DNA of 57,441 bases. It comes from an uncultured Collinsella sp. Lineage in GTDB: Bacteria; Actinomycetota; Coriobacteriia; Coriobacteriales; Coriobacteriaceae. The translations under genes and the position numbers were made by a program. Shown here in pieces: positions 42,686 through 52,239 of the stretch (position 1 is the stretch's first letter; every line of letters begins with the position of its first letter). The notes beneath the pieces were generated by a model. It was not told the DNA's origin and searched no databases. It saw only the letters and a list, made by a program, of their open reading frames with translations. The stretch lies in assembly GCA_959023295.1 (NCBI GenBank), contig CAUFBM010000017.1, positions 1 through 57,441 on the forward strand. The letters are read 5' to 3'.

Positions 42686-44097
42686 CTATTTGGAATCCGA
42701 ATCATCCATAGAGCCGTCGATGCCGGTTTTGGTATCGTCGTCCGAGTTGGAGTCATCGTCCTTGGCGAAGGGGTTCTTGAAAAAGCCTGTCGCATCGGGC
42801 TGCAGGCCCGAGAGCTTGATCCAGGGATTCTCGAGCTCGGGCTTGGGCATCGCTTGGGCCTCGGGCGCGGTCTCATTGCCGATGAGCTCGGACTCGTAAA
42901 TGAACGTATCGTCTCCAAGCGCGTCATAGGCGGCGACAGGGTTGCCCTCGGCATCGCGATACGGCGTGCCCTTAAACACGGCGCCGTCGTATGCCACGAG
43001 CTGGCGACCGGTCTCATTCTCAAAGTAGTAGATGAAGATGCCCTTGAGGGCCGCGCACAGCGGGATGGCGATAACCATGCCGATGGGACCCATGAGTGCC
43101 GAACCAATAACGAGGGCCGTCAGGCTCATGATGGGGTGCACCTGCACCGAGCTCTGCATGACCTTAGGAGAAATCACATTATCGGTAACATTTTGCGCAA
43201 TCATAGTAACGATAAGTGTCCAAAGTGCCAGCATCGGGCTGAACATAAAGCCGAGCACCGTGGCTATCGCCGCGCTCACCCAGGGGCCGACAACCGGAAC
43301 CAAGTGCATAATGCCCGTAAATATGGCCATGAGTGCCGCGTAGGGATGACCAATGAGCGCAAAGCCGATAAAAGCGAGGATGCCACCGCAGATCGACGTG
43401 ACGACCATGCCGCGCATGTAGCCACCGACCGAGCGCGAAAGGATGGCCACCATAAAGCGGTACGAGGTCTCCTTTTCCTGTCCGATGATGGTGCAGACCT
43501 CGTGGTGCATACGGGGATAGTCGCAGGCCAACCAATATGCAAGTACCAAGCCCAGGAAGATGACGAACAGCTGCGATGCCGTATTGTAATGAGCGGGAAT
43601 ACACCGCGACCGAGCTCAGCGGCGATTTGCGATACGTACTTGGACGCCACAGTAACCAGCGAGGACAGATTATCGTCCAGGTACTCCTTGAGCGGTGTGT
43701 TGTTGAGCGTCTTAGCGTGCGAAATGATCTCATTGAGATCACCGCCCGCAACGCGAAGCTGCTCAGGCAGACGGCTCAGGACTTCCATAATCTGACCGAG
43801 CAAAATAGGCGACAGGATGCAGACGACGCCGACGAGCACTGCCACAACCACGATCAGCGCGATGAGCGAACCGATGCCACGGTTGACGCCGTGATGCTCG
43901 AGCCAGTTAGTGATCGGCGACATCACAAAAGCGATGATGGAACCGACAGCGAGAAACTCGATAACCGGCGCCAGGATACCCATAAGGTTAAAGATGACGG
44001 CGGCGATGACAATGCAGCCAACGACGCCCCAAATGCGCAGCGTCAGAATACGGGTATCGCGCAGCGTGCGGTCGGTTTGTTGGGGGTGCTCACTCAT
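42686..44097 (-). pseudogene. AI-2E-family transporter, frameshifted
   Basis: The N-terminal half starts at 44097 (MSEHPQQTDRTL) and reads as a membrane permease to GRGVFPLIT. It then loses frame near 43581-43592; the normal sequence (TASQLFVIFLGLVLAYW) continues in another frame to 42686. One extra base there would restore about 470 residues with the PF01594 pattern, including HLVPVVGPWVSA and MGPIGMVIAIPL. The tail is acidic (DDDSNSDDDTK). The start overlaps the sigma factor stop (ATGA). It may be a true mutation, a phase-variable site or a sequencing error. Family members export AI-2 or exchange ions. Confidence 0.85.
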
Positions 44098-44885
44098 GAA
44101 CGAACCATCACTCCGTCGGGGTCAATCTTGTCTTGAATCTTCTTCAGGGTACGGCGCAGCAGGCGCGAGACCTGCACCTGCGAGATGCCCAGCTTCTTGG
44201 CAATCTCGATCTGGGTCATGCCCTTTACGAAGCGCAGCTCGATAACCTCGCGCTCGCGCGGCGAGAAATCGCGAATGGCTTCTTCGATCACCAGGCGGTC
44301 ATCGGTAAAGTCGAGCTCGTTGTCGTCGTCGGCGTAGCGGTCGAGAATCGAGGGGGCATCGTCGGAATCGGACGTGCCAGGAGCCTCGATGGGCACCGAA
44401 GTATAGGCAGAAGACGACTCCATGGCCTCCAGCACCTCGTCGACGGTCACGTCCAGGTACTCAGCGATTTCCTCAACCTTAGGCGAGCGCTGCAGCTCAT
44501 TGGTGAGCTTATCGGTGGCTTGGTTGACCTTGGCAGAAAGCTCCTGCAGGCGACGAGGCACACGCACGCTCCAACCCTTGTCACGGAAATGACGCTTGAT
44601 CTCGCCAAGGATGGTGGGCGTGGCAAACGTGGTGAACTCGAGCCCACGCTCGGGATCAAAGCGGTCGATTGCCTTGAGTAGACCCAAGTATCCGACTTGC
44701 ATCAGGTCGTCGAGCGGCTCGCCGCGGTTCTTAAATTTGTTGGCAAGAAACCTTACCAGGTTCATATGGGACATGACGAGTTGCTCACGTGCGTCCGGAT
44801 CACCGGTCTCTTTGTAGCGACGAAACAGCTCGCGGGTTTTCTCCTTGTCCCAAGCGGTCTTACCGCTCCGGGAACGTTCGGTCAT
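44094..44885 (-). CDS. SigB/SigF-type RNA polymerase sigma factor
   Basis: A group 3 sigma-70 factor of 263 aa. Region 2 shows LDDLMQVGYLGLLKAIDRFDPERG (-10 recognition and core binding, about 55-80), region 3 KVEEIAEYLDV (about 135-145), and region 4 has MTQIEIAKKLGISQVQVSRLLRR (about 220-243) for the -35. Such factors usually drive stress or envelope regulons. The gene lies one base downstream of an RsbW-like gene, as in sigB operons, but no rsbV antagonist is present. It overlaps the downstream transporter by four bases. Confidence 0.93.
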   Translation of the reverse strand: MTERSRSGKTAWDKEKTRELFRRYKETGDPDAREQLVMSHMNLVRFLANKFKNRGEPLDDLMQVGYLGLLKAIDRFDPERGLEFTTFATPTILGEIKRHFRDKGWSVRVPRRLQELSAKVNQATDKLTNELQRSPKVEEIAEYLDVTVDEVLEAMESSSAYTSVPIEAPGTSDSDDAPSILDRYADDDNELDFTDDRLVIEEAIRDFSPREREVIELRFVKGMTQIEIAKKLGISQVQVSRLLRRTLKKIQDKIDPDGVMVRS

Positions 44886-44886
44886 A

Positions 44887-45264
44887 TTAGATATCCGCCT
44901 TGAGGTCGAGGGAAAGCGTCAGAGGCGCCGCAGTCTTTTCGTAGGAATCGCACACGCTCGCCAAAATGAGCTCGGCATACACGGCAGCCTGGTCATCCTC
45001 ATCGACGGTCGCCTGGTCACCAAAGGTAAAAGTCATACCCACGTGCGATTCGTCGACGTCGAATTTGATCGAGATATCGTCAGAATCAACAGCCGTGCAG
45101 CCAAAGATGAAGGCCTCCTCGGCAGCCATACGGATGTCCTCGATGCGATCGACGGACATGGAGCACAGCGCACCGACATTAGCCGCTGTCATACGTACGA
45201 GGCGTGCCAGACGCGGATCCCCGGCAACAGTCAACGTGATGGGGCAAGTTGCTTCGCTACTCAT
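44887..45264 (-). CDS. Degenerate RsbW-like anti-sigma protein
   Basis: A 125 aa protein directly before the sigma factor. The helix SVDRIEDIRMAAEEAFIFG matches the anti-sigma kinase N-box region of RsbW/SpoIIAB, keeping the Glu but not the Asn. The DEG (G1) and GGLGL (G2) ATP-binding boxes are missing, so it is unlikely to be a kinase. It may hold the sigma factor without ATP control. The start at 45264 has GGAG seven bases upstream; the frame is open further to 45378 but overlaps the upstream gene. Assignment rests on the fold pattern and the context. Confidence 0.7.
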   Translation of the reverse strand: MSSEATCPITLTVAGDPRLARLVRMTAANVGALCSMSVDRIEDIRMAAEEAFIFGCTAVDSDDISIKFDVDESHVGMTFTFGDQATVDEDDQAAVYAELILASVCDSYEKTAAPLTLSLDLKADI

Positions 45265-45847
45265 CGCAGGACTCCTCGGAGGTCTCGGCGGGCGTGTAGG
45301 TGTAATACCGGGCTGCTTGAGCAGCAGACTTCTGTGCATCATCGTCACCAGCAGCGACATCGTCCCCGGCTTCGCCAATCAGGACGCGCTCGGTCGGCTG
45401 CTCTGCTTCGGCGGCAGCGGAAAGCTTGCGCTCAGCGTCGGCCGCGGGAGCCTTCACCTTGTTAAAGAGTTTCTGAACGGCACCGGCCGCAGAGTCGGTC
45501 ACGCTCGACACAGCATTGCTGGCCTCGGCCATGCTGCCCGTAACCTCGGAAATGTCGCGAACCACGGCTTCAACCTCTACGAGATTGGAGGTAAGAGCGT
45601 CGACGGCGGTCTTGCTTGACTTGAGGAGCGGCTCCATCTGTGCAAGCGCGGGAGTGAGCTCATCGACAGCACCGTCGAGCTTTGCTACCACGGGCTGAGC
45701 CTCGGCGATGGTGTTGTTGAGGTCGTTCACCGTCTTGTCGAGCGAATCAACGACGGTGCGGGTCTTGCGCAGTGTGAGCGCAAGCTCGATAACAGCCCAC
45801 ACGCCGGCAACGGCGAGCAGAAACAGGGCGATTTGAATGGGACTCAT
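45257..45847 (-). CDS. DUF948-like membrane-anchored coiled-coil protein
   Basis: A 196 aa protein with one N-terminal membrane helix (about 5-24), a long heptad-patterned helix (about 28-125, with repeated Leu/Val and Asn/Asp positions) and a disordered Ala- and Glu-rich tail. This is the layout of DUF948 proteins, which accompany general stress genes in Gram-positives. It overlaps the RsbW-like gene by eight bases, so it is part of the sigma operon. Function unknown. Confidence 0.8.
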   Translation of the reverse strand: MSPIQIALFLLAVAGVWAVIELALTLRKTRTVVDSLDKTVNDLNNTIAEAQPVVAKLDGAVDELTPALAQMEPLLKSSKTAVDALTSNLVEVEAVVRDISEVTGSMAEASNAVSSVTDSAAGAVQKLFNKVKAPAADAERKLSAAAEAEQPTERVLIGEAGDDVAAGDDDAQKSAAQAARYYTYTPAETSEESCDE

Positions 45848-45942
45848 ACAAGCCTCCCGAAGGAATCGAAATACAGACGCTTTTCATGGTACCCCAAAGA
45901 AGGGGAAAGATACCCAAAGGGAATGTGCGAGGTGGCAACGAC

Positions 45943-47292
45943 CTACTTGGGCGCTCTGCCACTACGGTCGCGCTCGCTTTGCTCTACGCGCCACTCTTCC
46001 CAGCCACGGCCGGCAGGCTGCCAAAACGCACCGCGCTCCAGCCCATCGGGCAAATAGCGCTGATCGACCCAACCTTCGGGATAATCGTGCGGATACTTAT
46101 ACACACCGTATTCGTCACTGCCCGGACGGTGACGATCGCGCAGATAACTCGGCACCTCGCGCAGCCCACTAGAATGGATATCGGCCAACGCCGCGTCAAT
46201 CGAGGCCTCACATGCGTTTGACTTAGGCGCCAAGCACACATAGAGCGCAGCCTGAGCCAAGTTAATGCGGCACTCGGGATAGCCAATGACCTCGGCAGAC
46301 TTAAACGCGGCATGCGCTACCAAAAGCGCCTGCGGGTCGGCGTTGCCAACATCCTCAGAAGCCTGAATCATAATGCGACGAGCGATAAACTTGGGATCCT
46401 CCCCTGCATCGATCATACGCGCAAGCCAGTAGATCGTGGCATCGGGGTCGCTGCCGCGCATAGACTTAATAAACGCACTGATGATGTCATAGTGCATGTC
46501 ACCGTTTTTGTCATACGAAAAACCGCGGCGCGGATTGGCAATCTTCACGTCATCCACGGTGATGGGATAGCGCTCCCCCGCCGCCGGCGCGGGCGTTCCC
46601 TCGGTATCGGGGCGCGTGACGGCAATCTCGCTCGCAAGCTCGAGCGTCGTGAGCGCCGAGCGAGCGTCACCCGCTGCCAGCGTGCAGATGGTCTTAACCG
46701 TATCCTCATCAGCCGAGAACTTGCCGTTCAGGCCCTGCGGCGCCTCGAGCGCACGCTCGATCAGCGTGGCGATATCCTCGTCCTTTAAGTGTTCAAGCTC
46801 CACGACGCGACCGCGTGAGAGCAGCGCCGAGTTGACCTCGAAGTACGGATTCTCCGTCGTAGCGCCAATCATAATGACGGTACGGTTCTCAACTGCATGC
46901 AGCAGCGCATCCTGCTGCGACTTGGAAAAGCGGTGAATCTCGTCGATGAAAAGAATGGTGCGACGGTCGTACGTATTCAGACGTGTCTTGGCCTCGTCAA
47001 TCACGCGGCGCAAGTCCTTCACGGTGCCCGTCACGGCGCTGACCTCGACAAACTCACTCTTGGTATGGTTGGCGATAATATGTGCCAGCGTCGTCTTGCC
47101 CGTACCGGCCGGCCCGTACAGAATCACACTCGACAGCACGTCGTGCTCAATTGCGGCACGCAACCACGAGCCCTTACCGACGGCCTTTTGCTGACCCACA
47201 TACTCGTCGAGCGAATTGGGCCGCATGCGCACCGCAAGCGGCGCATTCTGAAAGGAACGCTCACGCGTCGAAGCAGAAAAAAGGTCGTCCAT
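45943..47292 (-). CDS. rarA: Replication-associated recombination protein RarA
   Basis: A clamp-loader-like AAA+ ATPase of 449 aa (MgsA/WRNIP1 family) acting at stalled forks. Walker A is GPAGTGKTT near residue 52, Walker B FIDEIHRFSKSQQDA near 102, and ATTENPYFEVN near 130 is the sensor region. The C-terminal tetramerisation domain includes RGSDPDATIYWLARM and NADPQALLVAHAAF. The start is uncertain: ATG 47292 (MDDLF) or 47298; a TTG at 47310 is also open. The C-terminus ends in a basic tail. Confidence 0.95.
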   Translation of the reverse strand: MDDLFSASTRERSFQNAPLAVRMRPNSLDEYVGQQKAVGKGSWLRAAIEHDVLSSVILYGPAGTGKTTLAHIIANHTKSEFVEVSAVTGTVKDLRRVIDEAKTRLNTYDRRTILFIDEIHRFSKSQQDALLHAVENRTVIMIGATTENPYFEVNSALLSRGRVVELEHLKDEDIATLIERALEAPQGLNGKFSADEDTVKTICTLAAGDARSALTTLELASEIAVTRPDTEGTPAPAAGERYPITVDDVKIANPRRGFSYDKNGDMHYDIISAFIKSMRGSDPDATIYWLARMIDAGEDPKFIARRIMIQASEDVGNADPQALLVAHAAFKSAEVIGYPECRINLAQAALYVCLAPKSNACEASIDAALADIHSSGLREVPSYLRDRHRPGSDEYGVYKYPHDYPEGWVDQRYLPDGLERGAFWQPAGRGWEEWRVEQSERDRSGRAPK

Positions 47293-47352
47293 AGCCATCC
47301 CGTGCGTCAATCAAATACGTTTTCCACTAACAGTATACCGAATAAATACGAA

Positions 47353-48600
47353 CTACCGTTCGTTAATATAAGTACGGTGCGGAAACTTCAATCCCGGGAA
47401 AAGCTTGCTCGTAAGTTCGCAGAAATAACCGTCCGTCATGCTCGCAATGTAATCCACGACCGCCTGGTCTTTATCGCCCTGCCAGGCATAGGTGCGATCG
47501 TAGTAGGAAAGCTGCTGCTCAATGCAGGAGATGTGGTGCTTAAAGATGTAAGAGGACTCGTCGCCTTCGTTTATATCCTGCAGGCAACGGTCGTAGAGCT
47601 TTTCAAAGGCCTCGCGCAGCTCCGCTTCGGAGTCGCCTTCGATGCCGCCCTTGCTATAGATCTTCTCGTAGTTCTCGCGCTTAGCGCGGCGGATTTCCTC
47701 AAACAGGTCCTCGCTCATCTCGATGCGCGGCTTGCCATAGCTGTGCTCGACGATATCGATGGAGGCATGCGTAAGGATCCAGCTGTTGTATGCTCCGCCC
47801 CGACCGTCGTCAAAAGCATCGGGTGACAGCAGACCCGCCGCAATAGCGTCTTGGCGATCGCGCCCCACATAGGCAAGGATATCCGAGATGCGAACCACGC
47901 AGCCCTCGAGCGTCATGGGGCGCAGGTGCTCAATTGCGCTGTAACCTGTGGCAATGCAATCCTCAACCGTCTGATCGAACTGGTCAAAGGAGCTCATGTC
48001 CGAAAGCTCAAACATGCGTTGCTCATACTCGCCGTTGTGGCACAGTACGCCATCGAGCGTCTGAAGCGAAACGTTGCGGCCGTACAGCGCGTCGAGCACA
48101 CGGACCGACTGCACGTTATGAAAAAAATAACGACCCGTGCGGTCGTGGTAAATATCGTTGAGGAATCGCTCACCGGCATGACCAAAGGGCGTGTGACCCA
48201 AGTCATGGCCTAAGCCAATCGCCTCGATCAGATCGCAGTTGAGCCCCAGGGCACGCCCGATATCGCGAGCGATGCGCGAGACAAGCTGCACGTGCAGCCC
48301 ACGACGCGAAAGGTCATCATTGCTGCGAAAACTGAAGACCTGCGTTTTGCCTGCATAACGGGTGTATGCGGGCAGATGCAGAATCTTTTCGGTATCGCGC
48401 ATGAAGGCCGGACGCATGAGCGTGCCCTCGTCTGCAGTCCGATCGACACGTCGGATGACCTGGTCGTCACCGCATCGATAGGGATTAACGACACCCGAGG
48501 CGCGGTCGGCGGCGATACGCTCGACCAGCTCGGGCGACAACGCCGCGGGAATGCGATCCATACGCGCCTTAATGGCGGCCGTCTGTTGATTAATTACCAT
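47353..48600 (-). CDS. dGTPase-like HD-domain triphosphohydrolase
   Basis: An HD-fold enzyme of 415 aa that would split dNTPs, usually dGTP, into nucleoside and triphosphate. LPAYTRYAGKTQVFS, GLGHDLGHTPFGHAGE (metal His and Asp) and FFHNVQSVRVL are the family signatures. A helical C-terminal half follows. The ATG at 48600 has AAGGAG six bases upstream. It lies between a prepilin peptidase and rarA on the same strand. Substrate choice cannot be read from sequence. Confidence 0.92.
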   Translation of the reverse strand: MVINQQTAAIKARMDRIPAALSPELVERIAADRASGVVNPYRCGDDQVIRRVDRTADEGTLMRPAFMRDTEKILHLPAYTRYAGKTQVFSFRSNDDLSRRGLHVQLVSRIARDIGRALGLNCDLIEAIGLGHDLGHTPFGHAGERFLNDIYHDRTGRYFFHNVQSVRVLDALYGRNVSLQTLDGVLCHNGEYEQRMFELSDMSSFDQFDQTVEDCIATGYSAIEHLRPMTLEGCVVRISDILAYVGRDRQDAIAAGLLSPDAFDDGRGGAYNSWILTHASIDIVEHSYGKPRIEMSEDLFEEIRRAKRENYEKIYSKGGIEGDSEAELREAFEKLYDRCLQDINEGDESSYIFKHHISCIEQQLSYYDRTYAWQGDKDQAVVDYIASMTDGYFCELTSKLFPGLKFPHRTYINER

Positions 48601-48631
48601 GGCATGCTCCTTAAAAAGGGCGCGCAAACGG

Positions 48632-49054
48632 TTACAGCGTACTACCCACGACCTCGATTATGGCAAATATCGGCACCAAAAACGGCAGCAAAGGCAGGGA
48701 GCGTGATTTTGCAATGAGACAGGCGGCGGCAAGGATCAGGAGCGCAACCGCAAACGCGACGACACCACCCAGGGGATCGAGGGTACAAAGGGCAAAGAGC
48801 GCCTTGGCATCCCCCATGCCAAGGCCAGGAGCGTGGCGAACACGACGCCAGAGTGACTCAGTAAGCACAAGGGCAAGGTAGACGATGACCGCAAGACCGG
48901 CGTGGTCAAGCGCCGTGTTAACGCCCTCGTCGAGCCAAACGCCTGCAAGCGCCGCCACGGCACACGCGCCGGCAAGCTGATTGGGAAAGCGTCGCTCACG
49001 GGCATCAATCGCCGCGCCGGCAAAGATGCAAATCCAAAACGGGATATAAACCAT
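48632..49054 (-). CDS. Small A24-family prepilin peptidase
   Basis: A membrane aspartyl protease of 140 aa. Two catalytic Asp are visible: AAIDARERRFPN near residue 18 and GLGMGDAKAL near 82 (the GxGD motif). About five hydrophobic segments span the chain. The cytosolic methylase part of larger PilD enzymes is absent, as in the TadV/CpaA class. No pilin or Tad genes are in the window, so it serves genes located elsewhere or acts alone. AAGGAGG is six bases before the ATG. Confidence 0.88.
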   Translation of the reverse strand: MVYIPFWICIFAGAAIDARERRFPNQLAGACAVAALAGVWLDEGVNTALDHAGLAVIVYLALVLTESLWRRVRHAPGLGMGDAKALFALCTLDPLGGVVAFAVALLILAAACLIAKSRSLPLLPFLVPIFAIIEVVGSTL

Positions 49055-49085
49055 CGAACACCTCCTTGGGCAGCAGCCCAAACGC

Positions 49086-49125
49086 AAAAACCACCACAAA
49101 GATACCTGTCCTTTGTGGTGGTTTT
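49086..49125 (-). repeat. CCACCACAAAG palindromic repeat, likely terminator of the GT2 gene
   Basis: AAAACCACCACAAAG (49087-49101) faces CTTTGTGGTGGTTTT (49111-49125). The loop ATACCTGTC matches the reverse complement of the loop at 56876-56917, so this is the same repeat in opposite orientation. It follows the GT2 stop codon by eight bases and ends in a T-run on the minus strand. Confidence 0.85.
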
Positions 49126-49133
49126 AATGCTGG

Positions 49134-50429
49134 TTATTTGGCGCCTTGCATGACCTCGTCGAGGGTAACGCTTACGGCGTGCTGTGTCGGCACCCAGTCG
49201 ACCTTCAAGAACAGTGCAGCCACCGTGATGGGGATATAGCTGAACATAAAGATCGGGAAGGTAAACAGGTTGGTCACCAAACGCCACTTTTGCGCGCAAT
49301 GAATATGCTTGTACTCAAAGATGGTCGTGAGCAGCGCCAGGATAAAGAACGTCTGATACATCATGGCGAAGGTCAAAATGAGTGAAGCGGCGCACGCCTG
49401 CATCTCGACTTCGGTAGCCAAAAAGCCATGCGAAAGACCGCCCACGATGAGGAACGTCGCATTGGCGAGCATCGAGATCAGCGATAGCAGCATACCCGGG
49501 GCGATCGTCATGAACATGTCGTAGGCGGCAAAGCGATGGTAGCGGAAGGTCGACTTGACCAGGTGCTTACCATACGTAAAGAACACCTGGTAGAAGCCCT
49601 TGGTCCAACGCATACGCTGTTTCCAGGACGCCTTAAACGTCACGGGCTGTTCGTCAAAGAACTCCGCCGGTGCATAGCCAATGCGAATGCCGTGAATAGC
49701 GCAGAACGTGGTGAACTGAATGTCCTCAGTCAGCGTGTGGAACTGCCAGCCGTGCATACCCTCGATAACACTGGCGGAGATGAGGTAGCCCGAACCCGAG
49801 ACGGCACAAGACGTCTTGCAGATGTTGCGCGCGTTGTTGAGAAAGCGCGCCTCGCGCAGGTACCACGTAGCATTAGCCGCCGAGATCCACGAGCTGCCGA
49901 AGTTCTTGGAATTGCGGTAGCTGGTGACCACATGAAAGCCCTGGTCAAAAGCATCGTTCATCTTGGAGACGTAATCACGGGAGATAACGTTGTCGGCATC
50001 GAAGATAAAGTAGCCCTCAAACGTGTCGGGATACTCGTTAAGGATGCGGTCGAAGCCAAAGTCCATGACCCAGCTCTTACCCTTGCGGGCCAGGTCGTTG
50101 CGCTCATAAACGATGGCGCCCGCCTCGCGCGCGAGCTGCGCGGTGTTGTCGGTGCAGGCGTCGGCAACGACAAAGACCTCGATGAGCTCGGACGGATAGT
50201 CCTGATCCTTGATGGAGCGAACGAGGTTGGCGATCACGGCCTCCTCGTTATGCGCAGCAATAAAGAAGGCATAGCGGTGGAGTTTTTTGGCCTTGGGAGG
50301 CGCGACCTCGCCACGAAGAGCGCCAATGACAAAGAAGACCACCTGGTATAGAAAGCAGACCGTGAGCAGCGTGACGACAATCTGGTTGAAGATCACGATG
50401 GGTGTGTTGGTTTGTAAAAAGGCGAGCAT
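49134..50429 (-). CDS. Membrane GT2 glycosyltransferase (processive type)
   Basis: A 431 aa enzyme with one N-terminal membrane helix (about 10-35), a cytosolic GT-A domain and about four C-terminal helices. DADN near residue 145 binds the metal and sugar nucleotide, TEDIQF near 235 supplies the catalytic Asp, and QRMRW near 274 is the Q-x-x-R-W motif of processive synthases such as cellulose or hyaluronan synthases. It would build and extrude a surface glycan or glycolipid; the sugar is unknown. The ATG at 50429 has GGGAG six bases upstream. No other polysaccharide genes are adjacent. Confidence 0.92.
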   Translation of the reverse strand: MLAFLQTNTPIVIFNQIVVTLLTVCFLYQVVFFVIGALRGEVAPPKAKKLHRYAFFIAAHNEEAVIANLVRSIKDQDYPSELIEVFVVADACTDNTAQLAREAGAIVYERNDLARKGKSWVMDFGFDRILNEYPDTFEGYFIFDADNVISRDYVSKMNDAFDQGFHVVTSYRNSKNFGSSWISAANATWYLREARFLNNARNICKTSCAVSGSGYLISASVIEGMHGWQFHTLTEDIQFTTFCAIHGIRIGYAPAEFFDEQPVTFKASWKQRMRWTKGFYQVFFTYGKHLVKSTFRYHRFAAYDMFMTIAPGMLLSLISMLANATFLIVGGLSHGFLATEVEMQACAASLILTFAMMYQTFFILALLTTIFEYKHIHCAQKWRLVTNLFTFPIFMFSYIPITVAALFLKVDWVPTQHAVSVTLDEVMQGAK

Positions 50430-50511
50430 GCAGGCTCCCAGCAACGCGTTACGTAAACAATCGTATATCTTACCGCAGGCTTACCGAGTTCAAGAAACCA
50501 CCTAATACTGG

Positions 50512-51525
50512 CTAGGCTTCGAGCAGACCGAGCTGCGGGACGATTTCGTCGCCGGCGGCAGTGCGGCCGAGCGAACGCGGGGACAAATCGTCCAGAACCG
50601 CCGCAAGGTCCCACGGCAGTTCGTCACGGCACTCAATGCGCTCCCCCGTCGCGGGATGGTCGAATGCGACGCGCCAAGAATGAAGGAATTGCCTGGTCAG
50701 ACCCTGATCGGCGCGCGCATCGCACTTACCGTAGAGCGGATCGCCCACGCAGGCGTGGCTGATATGGCGCATATGCACGCGAATCTGATGCGTGCGACCG
50801 GTAAACAGGTGGCACTCGACAAGCGTGTAGCCGTCGTCGAAACGCGTGGAATCAAAGCGTTCAAGCACCTTGAAGGTCGTGATGGCCTGGCGCGCAAAGG
50901 GGTCATCGGAAACCGCCATCTTCACGCGGTCGCGTGTCGATCGGGCAATACCGGTGTTGATGGTGCCCTCGTCCATGGCGATGTGCCCGTGAACGAGCGT
51001 GATATAGCGACGGTCGAGCGTGCGCGTACGGATAAGATTTTGAAGTGCGCGCTGGGTGTCGTCGTCTTTTGCCGCGAGCATAAGGCCCGAGGTATCGCGA
51101 TCCAAGCGATGCACGATGCCGGGGCGGTCCTCACCCTGCACGGTACCAAGATGATCGATACCGCAGTGGTAGACCAGAGCGTTTGCAAGGGTGCCGCTCT
51201 CGTGGCCATGGGCGGGATGGCACACCAGGCCGCGCTGCTTGGAGAGCACGATGAGGTAGTCGTCCTCGTAACGGATATCAAGGGGAATGGCCTCGGGAAT
51301 CACATCAGTGGGATCGTGCGGCTCGGGCAGGTCGACCGAGATGCGGTCACCGGAGCGCACGGCATACTTTTTTGATAGGCAGGTCTCGCCGTTGACGGCA
51401 ACGGCGCCGCCCTCGATCAAGTGCGCGCAGGCAGAGCGCGTGGGGCAGCCATCGTTGGCGCCCAGATAGGCGTCAAGACGCTGACCAGTGGAATCGTCGG
51501 CAACAAGAATATGGATGTCGGCCAT
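50512..51525 (-). CDS. RluD-family pseudouridine synthase
   Basis: Converts uridines to pseudouridine in 23S rRNA (RluA/C/D class), 337 aa. An S4 domain occupies about residues 15-75; the catalytic domain has VHRLDRDTSGLML with the nucleophilic Asp near residue 143, and LFTGRTHQIRVHM near 230. Its start shares a base with the lspA stop (TAATG). lspA-rluD is a very common pair. A tail of about 30 residues after the domain is not conserved. Confidence 0.94.
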   Translation of the reverse strand: MADIHILVADDSTGQRLDAYLGANDGCPTRSACAHLIEGGAVAVNGETCLSKKYAVRSGDRISVDLPEPHDPTDVIPEAIPLDIRYEDDYLIVLSKQRGLVCHPAHGHESGTLANALVYHCGIDHLGTVQGEDRPGIVHRLDRDTSGLMLAAKDDDTQRALQNLIRTRTLDRRYITLVHGHIAMDEGTINTGIARSTRDRVKMAVSDDPFARQAITTFKVLERFDSTRFDDGYTLVECHLFTGRTHQIRVHMRHISHACVGDPLYGKCDARADQGLTRQFLHSWRVAFDHPATGERIECRDELPWDLAAVLDDLSPRSLGRTAAGDEIVPQLGLLEA

Positions 51526-52106
51526 TAACGCTCATTCCTTTCGCGAATCTTGCGGGCACGCTCCCCACGCTGCTTGGCTTTGCGTTTGGCGCGGGCCTCG
51601 TCACGGGCGTTGAGCTCGGCGGTCGCATCGACCTCGCGAGCGGCGGGACTCAAGAACATGTAACCGATAAGAGCCAGCACGACACCGACCGTAATGCCAA
51701 TATCGGCCACGTTAAAGACGGGGAAATCAATGAAGGTAGCGGCAATAAAATCAGTCACAAAGCCCATGGCCAGGCGATCAATCGCGTTGCCGACAGCACC
51801 GCCCGCGACCATGGCCATGCCCACGACCTCCAGGCGAGCGAGTTGAGGCGCGCGAACCAGGTACACGGCAATGGCGACGATAACTGCAAGCGCCAGCACG
51901 GCGAACGCAACGCCATGGCCCTCGCCCATACTAAAAGCGGCTCCGATATTGCGAACAAACAGAAAGTCAATCACACCGGGGATAACGGTCATATGCAGGG
52001 CATCGCCCACGGCACGAACCGCAAGCTTGGTCAGCTGGTCAACAAGCAGCACAACAAGCGCTACCCCACCAGCAACACCTAACCGCCAACGCAAAGGCGG
52101 CGTCAT
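51525..52106 (-). CDS. lspA: Lipoprotein signal peptidase
   Basis: A membrane aspartyl protease of 193 aa that removes lipoprotein signal peptides. Four membrane helices are visible. NIGAAFSM, GNAIDRLAMGFVTDF (first catalytic Asp region) and FNVADIGIT (second Asp) are the family blocks. A Lys/Arg-rich tail of about 35 residues ends the chain, longer than usual. The ATG at 52106 gives the normal N-terminus; a TTG six codons earlier is unlikely. Confidence 0.96.
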   Translation of the reverse strand: MTPPLRWRLGVAGGVALVVLLVDQLTKLAVRAVGDALHMTVIPGVIDFLFVRNIGAAFSMGEGHGVAFAVLALAVIVAIAVYLVRAPQLARLEVVGMAMVAGGAVGNAIDRLAMGFVTDFIAATFIDFPVFNVADIGITVGVVLALIGYMFLSPAAREVDATAELNARDEARAKRKAKQRGERARKIRERNER

Positions 52107-52239
52107 ATCCGCACCACGACCCAAAGAAATCCCCTACCTTCAAGAACATCGAATTACGTATAACGCAAGTAACCATCTTATAGTGACAAACGCCAAACAC
52201 GCAGCATATTCACCAACGCTAGCGAAATAACCAGCACAA

